Shown here piece by piece: positions 14,331-22,284 of a stretch of 37,612 nucleotides of DNA. The position numbers and the translations under genes were made by a program. Where the stretch lies: assembly GCA_900545545.1 (NCBI GenBank), contig UQZO01000020.1:1-37612 (forward strand), given 5' to 3'. Below the pieces are notes generated by a model. The model was not told the origin of the DNA and made no database searches. It was given only the letters and a program-made list of their open reading frames with translations. How positions within the stretch are numbered: position 1 is the stretch's first letter; each line of letters starts with the position of its first letter. The DNA is from an uncultured Subdoligranulum sp. (GTDB lineage Bacteria; Bacillota; Clostridia; Oscillospirales; Ruminococcaceae).

Positions 14331-15275
14331 TCAGCGCTTTACTTTTTTGTGGGCTGCCAGCACCATCCCCACCCCCAGCACCGCCAGCAGGCCGCACACG
14401 GCGGTGCCGGTGAGAAGATTCATGAACTGCTGAGTCTCCGGCGGTGTCTCCTGCCCGAAAGAGGCAAACATGGCGGTTTGCAAAGAGAGCAAGGACACCA
14501 GCGAGGTGGCAAGACTGATGTACTTGAGGGCGACAAGGGCCGGGGAATGGAGTTTCCGCTTGCGTACCAGGTAGGCGAGGGAAGCGGCCAGGCAATAAAA
14601 GTCATACAGCGCGACCGCGAAAATCAGATACCCGTGATAGCGGAACCCCTGGCCCTCTTTTACGATCAGGATGGTGACCCCCTGCAGAGTAAAGGAAAGC
14701 ACCACCAGCAGACACCCGCACAAGCGGCAGGCCTTCCATTCCCGGGCAAGCCGGGATTCCCCTTTTTTGAGGGGCTTGCCGGGACGGGTGTTGCGCAGGA
14801 CCAGAAATCTGGTGATGCACAGAACCAGGTAGTATCCCGCCAGGACCATCAGCCACCGGGAGGAAAACCACCAGCCGGCCAGGATTTTGGAAAGCGCCAG
14901 AATGCTGTTGCCCGCTAAGGAGCCATACCCCGCGGAAACGATCCGGAAGGCATCGTCATCCACCCAGCGGGAAAGAAGGCGGTGGCGGCGGGCGAGCCCG
15001 GATACCGTCTGCACGGGAGAGGTTTTTCTGCACAGCAGCACAAGCGCCCAGACCGCGGCGGAGAGAAAGACCGCCGCCAGGGCGTACAGAGCATACAGAA
15101 GAAAGGGGGGGAGGGTTTTCCCCCAGGGGGTGGAAACAGCCGCCAGGGAGCCCCCGCCGAAGACCGCCGCACCCAGCCAGGATAAAAGGAAAGGCGGCCG
15201 GAACCGGCGGAGTTTTCCCCACAGGGGGGCGGAATTCTTCTCCGGCAGGCGCCGGGGTTTGCGATTCATAGGCAT
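14331..15275 (-). CDS. Polytopic membrane protein of unknown function
   Basis: About 314 residues from ATG 15275 (MPMNRKPRR; ATG 15269 is equally possible; the ribosome site AGGATGAG is weak). A basic N-terminal tail is followed by about eight hydrophobic helices. I recognise no family motif. It is the last of a minus-strand series of small membrane-protein genes downstream of a two-component operon, 100 bases beyond its neighbour, and converges on GH3 copy 1. It may be a transporter or envelope component. Confidence 0.65.
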   Translation of the reverse strand: MPMNRKPRRLPEKNSAPLWGKLRRFRPPFLLSWLGAAVFGGGSLAAVSTPWGKTLPPFLLYALYALAAVFLSAAVWALVLLCRKTSPVQTVSGLARRHRLLSRWVDDDAFRIVSAGYGSLAGNSILALSKILAGWWFSSRWLMVLAGYYLVLCITRFLVLRNTRPGKPLKKGESRLAREWKACRLCGCLLVVLSFTLQGVTILIVKEGQGFRYHGYLIFAVALYDFYCLAASLAYLVRKRKLHSPALVALKYISLATSLVSLLSLQTAMFASFGQETPPETQQFMNLLTGTAVCGLLAVLGVGMVLAAHKKVKR

Positions 15276-15387
15276 CTCATCCTGTACAGTGAAAGGGGGG
15301 GAAGGTTTTTGCGTTTCCGCCCGGGGGCAGGGCATCCCAGAGAAAAACACGCAGGCAAAACCGCAAGGGCCGCCTGCGTGTTGTGTT

Positions 15388-15756
15388 TTACTCAAGCCCT
15401 TTGACCACCGGGATCAGGCACAGCAGCAGCACGATGCCCACAAGACCTACGATGATGCCGGGAACCAACAGATTCCAGAGCATGGTCATGCACATGCCCA
15501 GCCCCAGCACCAGTGCCCCGATCACTCCCAGCAGGGTGATGCCGACGGCTTTGGCGCTCCAGACGATGGCGGGTTTGCCGTCCATCTTGCGCCGCACAAG
15601 AAGCATCGCCAGCAGAATGACCGCGCCCGCGGCCCCGACCGCGACGCCCTGGTGAAAGACGCCCCACTCCGGCAAAAGTGCCATACACATACCCAGTGCA
15701 AACAGGATGCCGCCGATGGTGCTCAGGATCAGCGTAACAAAATCTTTCTTTTTCAT
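15388..15756 (-). CDS. Small four-helix membrane protein with internal repeat
   Basis: 122 residues beginning MKKKDFVTLILSTIGGILFA, with AGGAGG before the ATG. Four membrane helices in two similar halves: GGILFALGMCMALLPEW and GALVLGLGMCMTMLWNL share the pattern G-x-L-x-x-L-G-M-C-M. This suggests an internal duplication, as in small two-fold transporters or channels. It lies 21 bases from the GAYKKVE-repeat gene and is probably co-transcribed with it. Function unknown. Confidence 0.7.
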   Translation of the reverse strand: MKKKDFVTLILSTIGGILFALGMCMALLPEWGVFHQGVAVGAAGAVILLAMLLVRRKMDGKPAIVWSAKAVGITLLGVIGALVLGLGMCMTMLWNLLVPGIIVGLVGIVLLLCLIPVVKGLE

Positions 15757-15777
15757 GGTGTAAATCCTCCTGTCGCC

Positions 15778-16044
15778 TTACTCTTCCCGGCGTCCGGGAC
15801 CGGCGGTGTCATCGTCGGTCTTTTCCAGAAAGGCGTTCACAAAGGCGTCTTCCACCTTCTGGTAGCCGCCCACAACGGAATCTTCCACCTTTTTGTAGGC
15901 ACCGGTGACTTTCTCGGCCATACCGCCGGTTTTCAGGCTGCCGTCCTCGGTGAGAAAGGTGTCCACAAACTTTTCTTCCACGTTCTTGTAGGCACCGATC
16001 ACGGCCTTGCCGATTTTGCCGGGTTTCATTTTATACGCACACAT
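15778..16044 (-). CDS. Small repeat protein with GAYKKVE motifs
   Basis: 88 residues, AGGAGGTTATCCC before ATG. It is built from amphipathic repeats: IGAYKNVEEKFVDTFL, TGAYKKVEDSVV and GGYQKVEDAFVNAFL, separated by a LTEDG linker. Soluble, highly charged, no membrane segment. Small proteins with the same GAYKKIE/DKFVDxFL repeats occur widely in Clostridia without known function; the pattern suggests a helical bundle that binds a membrane or protein surface. It is first in a two-gene unit with the four-helix membrane protein, so the two may act together. Confidence 0.75.
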   Translation of the reverse strand: MCAYKMKPGKIGKAVIGAYKNVEEKFVDTFLTEDGSLKTGGMAEKVTGAYKKVEDSVVGGYQKVEDAFVNAFLEKTDDDTAGPGRREE

Positions 16045-16146
16045 GGGATAACCTCCTTGTCTGTATCCGCGGTTTCCGTGGATGTGCCTTTAGTATAAAG
16101 GAGGTTTGTTTGCCCATTGCTTCTGTTTTGTTTGGGAAATATTAAA

Positions 16147-16180
16147 AAGCCGATGATACCGTTTCCGGCATCATCGGCTT
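16147..16180 (-). terminator. Terminator of the OmpR-type operon
   Basis: 15-bp stem AAGCCGATGATACCG / CGGCATCATCGGCTT with one mismatch (16147-16161, 16166-16180). On the minus strand the hairpin is followed by TTTTTAAT. It ends three bases past the stop of the third gene of the operon. Confidence 0.85.
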
Positions 16181-16182
16181 GT

Positions 16183-16710
16183 TTACAGCAGGGAATGGCC
16201 CTTTTCGCACAGCTGGTAAATTTCTTCGTACTTGGCATCCAGAAAAGGCTGCATTTTCCGGCACTGCTTCTGGAATTGACGGCGGTACAAAAGCGGGGCA
16301 AGGATCCATCCGGCAAACGCCGGAACGGCCAGAAGAATCATGAGCAGATACCGCGGCGGTTCACCGGTGACGGCAAATACCGCACCGGCCATGAACGCCG
16401 TGCCCACAAGCGCTGCCCCCCATGCCCAGGCGGTGGCGGTCTGCCTGGGGGAACGCTCCATCTGCCGGATCTCCCGCATACAGGATTCAAAATTCCGCTG
16501 CAGCCGGGTCAGCTCCATCTTATTGATGATTTTCCGGTTTCGCTTGAGATGAAGGGTCACGGTGCCCCGGCCGGGATCGGCGGGACGGGGAGACTCCGGG
16601 ACCCAGCCGAAATTTTCGTAGGCATCCAGAAACAGGGAAACGTCTTTGGCTGCCACCGAAATTTCCTTGTATTCATACCCTATATAGGTGTTTTCAGGTT
16701 CGGGATTCAT
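16183..16710 (-). CDS. Membrane protein coupled to the two-component system
   Basis: 175 residues. N-terminal soluble half (1-90) with a basic amphipathic stretch, two adjacent membrane helices (about 94-115 and 121-140), then a charged cytoplasmic tail. No family recognised. Its ATG overlaps the histidine-kinase stop in an ATGA, so it is translated with the kinase and probably modulates or is controlled by it. It is the third and last gene of the operon. Confidence 0.7.
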   Translation of the reverse strand: MNPEPENTYIGYEYKEISVAAKDVSLFLDAYENFGWVPESPRPADPGRGTVTLHLKRNRKIINKMELTRLQRNFESCMREIRQMERSPRQTATAWAWGAALVGTAFMAGAVFAVTGEPPRYLLMILLAVPAFAGWILAPLLYRRQFQKQCRKMQPFLDAKYEEIYQLCEKGHSLL

Positions 16711-17798
16711 ACTTGCTGTTCCTCCTGCGGAAGGGATCTGGGGATCTTTACGGTGAACGTGCTGCCGCTGCCGGGGGTGCTGGCCACCGCAATGGTGCCG
16801 TCGGACAGTTCCAGAATGCGGCGCACCAGCGCCAGGCCCAGGCCGTTGCCCTCGGTGGCGTGGGAGGTGTCGCCCTGATAGAATTTGTCAAAGATTTTCT
16901 GCATGGTGGCCTGGTCCATGCCGCAGCCTGTGTCGGCTACCGTGACGGTGATCTTCTGCTCGTCGGAAGTCTGCGCCAGCGTGACACGGCCTCCCTCCGG
17001 CGTGAATTTCAGGGCGTTGGACAAAAGGTTGGTCCACACCAGTTCCAGCAAACCTTCATCGGCACAGATCCATGCGCGGTCCTCGAGTTCCGCCTCAAAA
17101 TCGATCTGCTTTTTCTCCCAGATATTTTCAAACTGCAAGGCGCAGTTACAAAGCTGATTGCAGACATCGTACACCTGGGGACGCGGCTGGATCACCTGCT
17201 TTTCCAGCTTGTTCAGCTTGAGCATGTTGGTGATCAGATCGGACAGCCGCCGGGTGGCCTGCAAAATGGTGTCGGTACACTCCTGCCGCTGGGCTTCTGT
17301 CAGCTGCTTTTTCTGCAGGAGCTCGGCGTTGTTCTGGATCACCGCCAGGGGCGTCTTGATCTCGTGGGAGACGTTGGAGAAAAAATCCGTTTTCAAAGTT
17401 TCGATGCTGCCCAGTTCCTCCACCATCTTGTTGAAATCCATGAACAGTACATCCAGGTGGGTGGTTTTGTCCAGGGAATGTCTGGGGGGAAGATACACCG
17501 AAAAATCTCCGGCGGCAACCTTGCGGGCCGCTTCGGAAAATTCCTCGATGGGTTTCTGGTAATAGCGGCGGACGGCCAGCCCGGTGAGCAGGGTGGAACA
17601 TACCGACGCCACCACCCAGAACCCCAGCACCGCCGCCACATTTTGGGCGGGCAGACTCTTGTAGTCGATGGCCTGCCCGATCATGACCATCTGCAGGGTG
17701 GTGAGCAGGGCAAACAGCAGGAAAAACAACACAAAGGTGGAAAGGGGAAACAGCCCCTTCTTCACCCGCTGGTCGGAGAATTTACCGGTGGATTTCAT
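16707..17798 (-). CDS. Sensor histidine kinase (HAMP, HisKA, HATPase_c)
   Basis: 363 residues. Two membrane helices (about 15-40 and 52-75) enclose a very short external loop, so it likely senses within the membrane or cell wall. HAMP region about 77-130, HisKA with SNVSHEIKTPLA (H145), and HATPase_c with WTNLLSNALKFTPEGG, VADTGCGMD and GNGLGLALV. All catalytic motifs are intact. The gene overlaps the response regulator by ATGA upstream and the membrane-protein gene by ATGA downstream. The arrangement resembles cell-envelope stress or antibiotic-sensing systems; the signal is unknown. Confidence 0.9.
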   Translation of the reverse strand: MKSTGKFSDQRVKKGLFPLSTFVLFFLLFALLTTLQMVMIGQAIDYKSLPAQNVAAVLGFWVVASVCSTLLTGLAVRRYYQKPIEEFSEAARKVAAGDFSVYLPPRHSLDKTTHLDVLFMDFNKMVEELGSIETLKTDFFSNVSHEIKTPLAVIQNNAELLQKKQLTEAQRQECTDTILQATRRLSDLITNMLKLNKLEKQVIQPRPQVYDVCNQLCNCALQFENIWEKKQIDFEAELEDRAWICADEGLLELVWTNLLSNALKFTPEGGRVTLAQTSDEQKITVTVADTGCGMDQATMQKIFDKFYQGDTSHATEGNGLGLALVRRILELSDGTIAVASTPGSGSTFTVKIPRSLPQEEQQV

Positions 17799-18466
17799 GC
17801 CAGCACCGCCTTGTAGCCCAGCCCGCGCACCGTTTTGATGGTAAAGCCGCTGCAGCCGGAAAACTTGTCCCGCAGTTTGGTGATGTAGACATCCACCGCC
17901 CGCAGGCTGGTCTCGGATTCCACACCCCAGAATTCATCCATCAGCTGCGCCCGGGAGAAGGTCTTGTTGGGATAGGACAGGAGCTTGTAAAGAATGTTGA
18001 ACTCCCGGGTGGTCACCGGAATTTCCTGCCCCGCCACCGTCGCCGTGACGGCGTCTGCATCCAGGGTCAGGTCGCCAACGGTCAGTTTGCGTTCCATCTC
18101 AATATGGGCCCGCCGCAGCAGGGCCCGGATGCGCAAAAGCAGCTCGTCCAGCTCAATGGGCTTGACCATATAGTCGTCGATGCCCAACTGGAACCCCCGC
18201 TGCTTGGAGGGCAGATCGTCCCTGGCAGACATGAACAGAATGGGGATGGTCCGGTTTACCCGCCGCACCGTTTCCGCAAATTCAAAACCGTCCACCTCCG
18301 GCATCATGATGTCGGATACGATGAGATCATACAGGTTGTTGTACAGCTCGTCGTAGGCGGCCTGGGCGGACAGGCACCCTTTGGCGGAAAAGCCGCTGTC
18401 ATTCAGGTAGGTGCATACCGTCCGGTTCAGTTTTGCATCATCTTCCAGCACAAGAATGCGGACCAT
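17795..18466 (-). CDS. OmpR-family response regulator
   Basis: 223 residues from ATG 18466 (MVRILVLEDDAKL) with GGGGAGGAA at proper spacing. Receiver domain: acidic pair D9/D10, phospho-acceptor D52 in VSDIMMPEVDG, K102 in MVKPIE. C-terminal winged helix about 130-223 with the usual RAVDVYITKLRDKF recognition helix. It is first in a three-gene operon with its kinase. Tandem 11-bp repeats about 110 bases upstream suggest autoregulation. Confidence 0.92.
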   Translation of the reverse strand: MVRILVLEDDAKLNRTVCTYLNDSGFSAKGCLSAQAAYDELYNNLYDLIVSDIMMPEVDGFEFAETVRRVNRTIPILFMSARDDLPSKQRGFQLGIDDYMVKPIELDELLLRIRALLRRAHIEMERKLTVGDLTLDADAVTATVAGQEIPVTTREFNILYKLLSYPNKTFSRAQLMDEFWGVESETSLRAVDVYITKLRDKFSGCSGFTIKTVRGLGYKAVLA

Positions 18467-18554
18467 AAAGATTCCTCCCCGCAAGATGGGTTATGGGGTG
18501 TTCTATACCATGCTTTTATGCAAGCGATTTTGGAATATCGAAAAATACAAAGGT

Positions 18555-18611
18555 ATTCTATCCCTTGTGTATGTTCGCATTGTTTGAAAATTGTTTGAGA
18601 ATTGTTAATGA
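18555..18611 (-). promoter_or_regulatory. Promoter with tandem 11-bp repeats upstream of the OmpR operon
   Basis: On the plus strand three units follow each other: ATTGTTTGAAA (18579-18589), ATTGTTTGAGA (18590-18600) and the weaker ATTGTTAATGA (18601-18611). On the minus strand a TAGAAT -10 (18555-18560) lies 18 bases beyond them, so the repeats occupy the -35 region. That is the layout of OmpR/PhoB-type activation. Confidence 0.6.
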
Positions 18612-18789
18612 GCCCCGGCGGGTGCCTGCAAAGGGGCGGTATCCTGCTCGGTAAAGATACGTTCTTCTCATTTGAATTTGTTTTAATGATACGAGTCTTG
18701 TGCCTAAAAAGCAAGAGCGGCGGCGTGACCCGGGAAAGCGCACAGGATACCGGCGGGAACAGGGCTTTGCCGCCGGCAACACAAAAATA
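18612..18789. other. Intergenic region, no gene seen
   Basis: Contains an imperfect GC hairpin (CCGGCGG/CCGCCGG near 18750-18777) and no open frame with a ribosome site. It separates the minus-strand lipoprotein gene from the OmpR operon promoter. Confidence 0.4.
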
Positions 18790-18815
18790 CATGGCAGCCG
18801 GAGGCGGCTGCCATG
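18790..18815 (-). terminator. Terminator of the lipoprotein gene
   Basis: Perfect 11-bp stem CATGGCAGCCG / CGGCTGCCATG with a 4-base loop; on the minus strand it is followed by TATTTTTGTG. Confidence 0.85.
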
Positions 18816-18830
18816 CATGTTGCTGTTTTT

Positions 18831-19556
18831 TTAAAAGGGGGAAACGATGCGGCTGAAAGAAACGACCCAGACGTCGTCGGTCAGCTGCTGGAAAGTGACG
18901 GTTTTCTCCCAGTTGTTGGCAAACCACTGTTTAAAAGCACGGCTGCCGTGCCATACCGTCACATCCTCGCCGCTGCGCCGGGCGGTGGAATCCGGCGCGT
19001 CGGCAAAGCGGTTTTCGTCGGTGCCGTTGTTCCGGAAGCTGTTCTCCTTGTAGCCTTCCTCAAAGTTGGCACGCGCTTCCTCGGTCCATGTCTCGGAGAG
19101 GGGGGCTTCACTGTGCCAGATCAGGGTATCGTCCGTAACGCAGTTGCTGGCCAAAAACACCGAGAAATTCTCCGACAGGATGTCGATCTGGGCGGGGCAA
19201 TAGCTTGTCACCGGTTCGCCCAGGTGGTTTTTCAGTTCCCGGATCATGTCGTCCTTGTGGGCTTCGTCGATCTGCCAGCTGACCCCCTCCAGTGGGCCTT
19301 TGGTGCTGAAAGCAATGTTGAGATCCTTTGTCGGCAGCCCGAACAGGGGCTCACACTCCGTTACATGCAGACGGCCGTCGTCCAGGACGGTGTAGTCCAG
19401 GCCCTCGGCTTCCAGGTTGGCCTTTACTTCGTCGGCGGTGATATCCCAGGGATAGCCGGGGGCTTCCAGCGTTTCCCGGCCGGGGTGCCCGCCGCAGCCG
19501 GGCAGTACCAGCAAAGGCGTCAGCAGCAGGGCGGCAACCACAATGGCTTTTTTCAT
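18831..19556 (-). CDS. Putative lipoprotein
   Basis: 241 residues with a classical lipoprotein signal: MKKAIVVAALLL, hydrophobic core, then LPGC as lipobox with C21 the acylation site, so the protein is anchored outside the membrane. The mature part is acidic and soluble, with no domain I recognise; two cysteines (in SYCPAQ and SNCVTD) could form a disulfide. It is a single gene with its own promoter and terminator, divergent from the small membrane protein at 19771. Confidence 0.75.
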   Translation of the reverse strand: MKKAIVVAALLLTPLLVLPGCGGHPGRETLEAPGYPWDITADEVKANLEAEGLDYTVLDDGRLHVTECEPLFGLPTKDLNIAFSTKGPLEGVSWQIDEAHKDDMIRELKNHLGEPVTSYCPAQIDILSENFSVFLASNCVTDDTLIWHSEAPLSETWTEEARANFEEGYKENSFRNNGTDENRFADAPDSTARRSGEDVTVWHGSRAFKQWFANNWEKTVTFQQLTDDVWVVSFSRIVSPF

Positions 19557-19623
19557 CCTTCCAACCTCCTTGGCCCGCGCCGTATGCAGGGAGGGCGCGG
19601 GAAGTGATCAAGATTCTGTCTAC

Positions 19624-19652
19624 AGTATAGCCCCCTGTAAGGGCCGCCGCAA
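19624..19652 (-). promoter_or_regulatory. Promoter of the lipoprotein gene
   Basis: On the minus strand TTGCGG (19652-19647), 17-base spacer, TATACT (19629-19624). It is divergent from the promoter at 19708-19736. Confidence 0.75.
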
Positions 19653-19707
19653 TTTGCAGATTGCCCAAAAGGAAACCTGCAAAACCGGCGTTTTGTACAA
19701 GGTCCGC

Positions 19708-19736
19708 TTGCGGCGGCGCCCCAAAGGTGCTAGTAT
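19708..19736 (+). promoter_or_regulatory. Promoter of the small membrane protein gene
   Basis: TTGCGG (19708-19713), 17-base spacer, TAGTAT (19731-19736), 34 bases before the start codon. Confidence 0.7.
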
Positions 19737-19770
19737 ACGGGTAGAAGAAAATTCCGGGAGGGAAAACGGT

Positions 19771-20058
19771 ATGCCGAAACTGCCGTGGCTGAGTATCTGG
19801 GACCTGGGGCTGTTTGCGGTGGTGCTGGCCGCGGGGCTGCTGCTGTATTGTGTGGGCGGCAAAAACACCGCGCCGGGGGACAAAATGCCGCTGCGCAAAC
19901 GCTTTGGGCGGCGGCTGATGGCGGCCTCGCTGCTGTTTCTGGCGGCGGCGCCGCTGGATTTCTGGAAGGCGGGGGTCGGCGTGGTGATCTGGATCGCCGG
20001 TATGACCGCCGTGCTGGCCTGGTGTATGGTGACCCTGTGCCAGCACCTGGATGAATAG
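19771..20058 (+). CDS. Small membrane protein of unknown function
   Basis: 95 residues (MPKLPWLSIWDLGLFAVVLA...) behind GGGAGGG, with three predicted helices (10-28, 49-62, 66-88) and a basic loop between the first two. Nothing recognisable by family. It stands alone between its promoter and a strong terminator, directly upstream of the LytTR/GHKL operon. It has no double-glycine or AgrD-like signature, so it is not an obvious signal-peptide precursor. Confidence 0.65.
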   Translation: MPKLPWLSIWDLGLFAVVLAAGLLLYCVGGKNTAPGDKMPLRKRFGRRLMAASLLFLAAAPLDFWKAGVGVVIWIAGMTAVLAWCMVTLCQHLDE

Positions 20059-20074
20059 CGCGCTTATAATAAGG

Positions 20075-20108
20075 AAAGCCGGAGCATGGACTGCCATGCT
20101 CCGGCTTT
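20075..20108 (+). terminator. Terminator after the small membrane protein
   Basis: Perfect 15-bp stem AAAGCCGGAGCATGG / CCATGCTCCGGCTTT with an ACTG loop and a short T run. Confidence 0.85.
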
Positions 20109-20139
20109 TGCATTGCCTGCTGCCGCGGGATTTTTCTGT

Positions 20140-20168
20140 TTGCGGTGCCGTAAACCGCATGGTATAAT
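20140..20168 (+). promoter_or_regulatory. Promoter of the LytTR/GHKL operon
   Basis: TTGCGG (20140-20145), 17-base spacer, TATAAT (20163-20168), 34 bases before the response-regulator ATG. Confidence 0.85.
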
Positions 20169-20201
20169 ACAGATAATTATGGGCAGAAAGGCGGCGGAAT
20201 C

Positions 20202-20912
20202 ATGATCCGGATCGCGATCGTTGAGGACAATCCCGAAGTGCGGGAACAGCTGGTGGGGTATGTGCACCGGTATGAGCGGCAGTTCGGCAAGATGTTTGAA
20301 CTGGTCACCTTTGCGGACGGCGATGAGATCGTTTCGGACTACCGCGCGGTGTATGACATAATCCTGCTGGACATCCAGATGCGCCGCATGGACGGCATGG
20401 CCGCGGCCGAGGCCATCCGCAAGGTGGACAAGGATGTGATCCTGATCTTCATCACCAACATGGCGCAGTTTGCCATCCGCGGGTATGCGGTGGATGCGCT
20501 GGACTATGTGCTCAAACCGGTGCCGTACTTTGCCTTCTCCCAGCAGCTGCAAAAGGCGGTGGACCGGCTGCAGAAACGCCAGAAAACCTTTTTGACGGTG
20601 CCGGTGGACGGCGGGCTGCGCCGCATCGACGTGGCGGGGCTCTACTACCTGGAAAGCGAGGGGCACTCGGTGCATTTTTACAGCGAGGACGGTGACCTGG
20701 TGGCCCCCGGCAGCCTGAAAAGTTACGAGGAAAAGCTGGCGGGCAAGCCCTTTGTGCGCTGCAACAGCGGTTATCTTGTGAACCTGGCCCAGGTGCTGGC
20801 CGTGCAGCAGAACACCGTGCAGGTGGGCCCCTACGCCCTGCAGATCAGCCGCCCCAAAAAGAAGGCTTTTCTGGAAGCGCTGACCGATTATATCGGAGGC
20901 AGCGTGAAATGA
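20202..20912 (+). CDS. LytTR-family response regulator
   Basis: 236 residues. Receiver domain 1-120: acidic E8/D9 (VEDN), phospho-acceptor D57 in LLDIQMRRMDG, K at DYVLKPV. LytTR DNA-binding domain about 130-232 (YYLESEGHSVHFYSEDG, then FVRCNSGYLVNLAQVLAVQ). Members such as AgrA, ComE and VirR bind pairs of 9-bp direct repeats two turns apart. The gene shares an ATGA overlap with its kinase. Direct repeats with a 21-bp period upstream of the next gene, a permuted GH3, make that gene a likely target. Confidence 0.93.
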   Translation: MIRIAIVEDNPEVREQLVGYVHRYERQFGKMFELVTFADGDEIVSDYRAVYDIILLDIQMRRMDGMAAAEAIRKVDKDVILIFITNMAQFAIRGYAVDALDYVLKPVPYFAFSQQLQKAVDRLQKRQKTFLTVPVDGGLRRIDVAGLYYLESEGHSVHFYSEDGDLVAPGSLKSYEEKLAGKPFVRCNSGYLVNLAQVLAVQQNTVQVGPYALQISRPKKKAFLEALTDYIGGSVK

Positions 20913-22189
20913 CGACCCTGCCCGATATTCCCCGGCTGTACACCGCCCTGGCCGAATGGCTGGCCTGCCTGCTCTATGTGCTGGCGCTGCGCCGCCGGTT
21001 CGGCACGGCGGTCACCGCCGTGATCAGCGGCGCCGGGCTGGTGCTGCTGGGCACCTTTTTGCAGCTTACCGGCGGCGTGCCGCTGGCCTGGTGGATCCCC
21101 TGCATGGCGACGGCGGTGGCCGCCATGTATCTGTTTCTCTTCGGCTGCTGCGCCGTCACCCCGCGGGAGGCAGGCTACTGCTGTGCCCGGGCCTTCATCC
21201 TGGCGGAGTTCGCCGCCAGCCTGGAATGGCAGCTGCACTGCCTGCTGTGGCCCTGGCGCAGCGGATGGGAACTGCCGGCGCTGGGGCTGCTGGTCCTCGT
21301 GTATGCGGGGGTGTTCGGCTTTGTCTACTGGTTTGAATTCCGCCGTATGCAGCGCAACCCCGAACTGGGCATCACCCGGCGGGCGCTGGCCAGCGCCGTC
21401 ATCATGGCGGTGGCGGCCTTTGCGGTGAGCAATCTGGCCTTCACCCAGGAGGGACAGGCCACCCTCAGCGTCTTTTACATCCGTACGCTGGTGGACCTGG
21501 CCGGGGTGCTGGTGCTTTCCATCCAGCAGGAACAGCTGATGGAAGCCCGGCTCCACCGGGAACTGGAAGCCATGAACAACGTGCTGCACCACCAGTACGA
21601 ACAGTACCAGCAAAGCCGGGAGAGCATCCGCCTTATCAACCGCCACTGCCACGACCTCAAATTGCAGATCGCGGCCATCCGGGCGGAGCACGACCCCGGC
21701 AAACAGGCTGCCGCCCTGGACGAGATGGAGAGCGGCATCCGGATGTACGAAGCCCAGAACAAAACCGGCAACCCGGTGCTGGACACCCTGCTCACGGCGA
21801 AAAGCCTCTATTGCCAGCAGCATGACATCAATTTCACCTGCGTGGCCGACGGCCACCTGGTGGATTTCATGCCCACGGGGGATATCTGCACCATCGTGGG
21901 CACGGCGCTGGACAACGCCACCGAGAGCGTGCAGACGCTGGCCGACCCCGAAAAGCGGCTGATCCGGGTGGCTATCTACGCCCAGCACGGCTTTGTGATG
22001 CTGCGGTTTGAAAACTACTGCGAAACACCGGTGCGCCTGGACGCCGACGGCATGCCGCCCCACGGCTACGGCGTGCGCACTATGAAGGCGGCGGCGGAAA
22101 AATACGGCGGCACCGTCACCGTGCACTATGAGGATAACTGGTTTATTTTGCGGGTGCTGCTGCCGCACCGCAGCGATAAGGCTACCTGA
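20909..22189 (+). CDS. GHKL-domain sensor histidine kinase (AgrC-like class)
   Basis: 426 residues. About six membrane helices (residues 10-205) form the sensor, then a coiled linker, H-box CHDLK with H248, N-box ALDNATESV and G-box GYGVRTM. This is the HPK10/AgrC class that pairs with LytTR regulators and often senses peptides; no agrB/agrD genes are visible, so the signal is unknown. It overlaps the regulator by four bases and is followed by a strong terminator and GH3 copy 2. Its cytoplasmic part is paralogous to that of the chimera at 9819-10964. Confidence 0.92.
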   Translation: MTTLPDIPRLYTALAEWLACLLYVLALRRRFGTAVTAVISGAGLVLLGTFLQLTGGVPLAWWIPCMATAVAAMYLFLFGCCAVTPREAGYCCARAFILAEFAASLEWQLHCLLWPWRSGWELPALGLLVLVYAGVFGFVYWFEFRRMQRNPELGITRRALASAVIMAVAAFAVSNLAFTQEGQATLSVFYIRTLVDLAGVLVLSIQQEQLMEARLHRELEAMNNVLHHQYEQYQQSRESIRLINRHCHDLKLQIAAIRAEHDPGKQAAALDEMESGIRMYEAQNKTGNPVLDTLLTAKSLYCQQHDINFTCVADGHLVDFMPTGDICTIVGTALDNATESVQTLADPEKRLIRVAIYAQHGFVMLRFENYCETPVRLDADGMPPHGYGVRTMKAAAEKYGGTVTVHYEDNWFILRVLLPHRSDKAT

Positions 22190-22201
22190 TTTCAACAACC
22201 T

Positions 22202-22237
22202 GCGGCGTTCCGGCCCATTGCCGGAACGCCGCTTTTT
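22202..22237 (+). terminator. Terminator of the LytTR/GHKL operon
   Basis: Perfect 13-bp stem GCGGCGTTCCGGC / GCCGGAACGCCGC with a CCATT loop and five T. Confidence 0.92.
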
Positions 22238-22284
22238 ATGCTTTTGGAATTGTGCACAACGAACATAGAGACTTTTTTGTGCGC

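Noticed and set aside
19771..20058. AgrD-like signal peptide for the LytTR/GHKL system
   Set aside because: The 95-residue product is a three-helix membrane protein without Cys-thiolactone or double-Gly features, and no AgrB is present.
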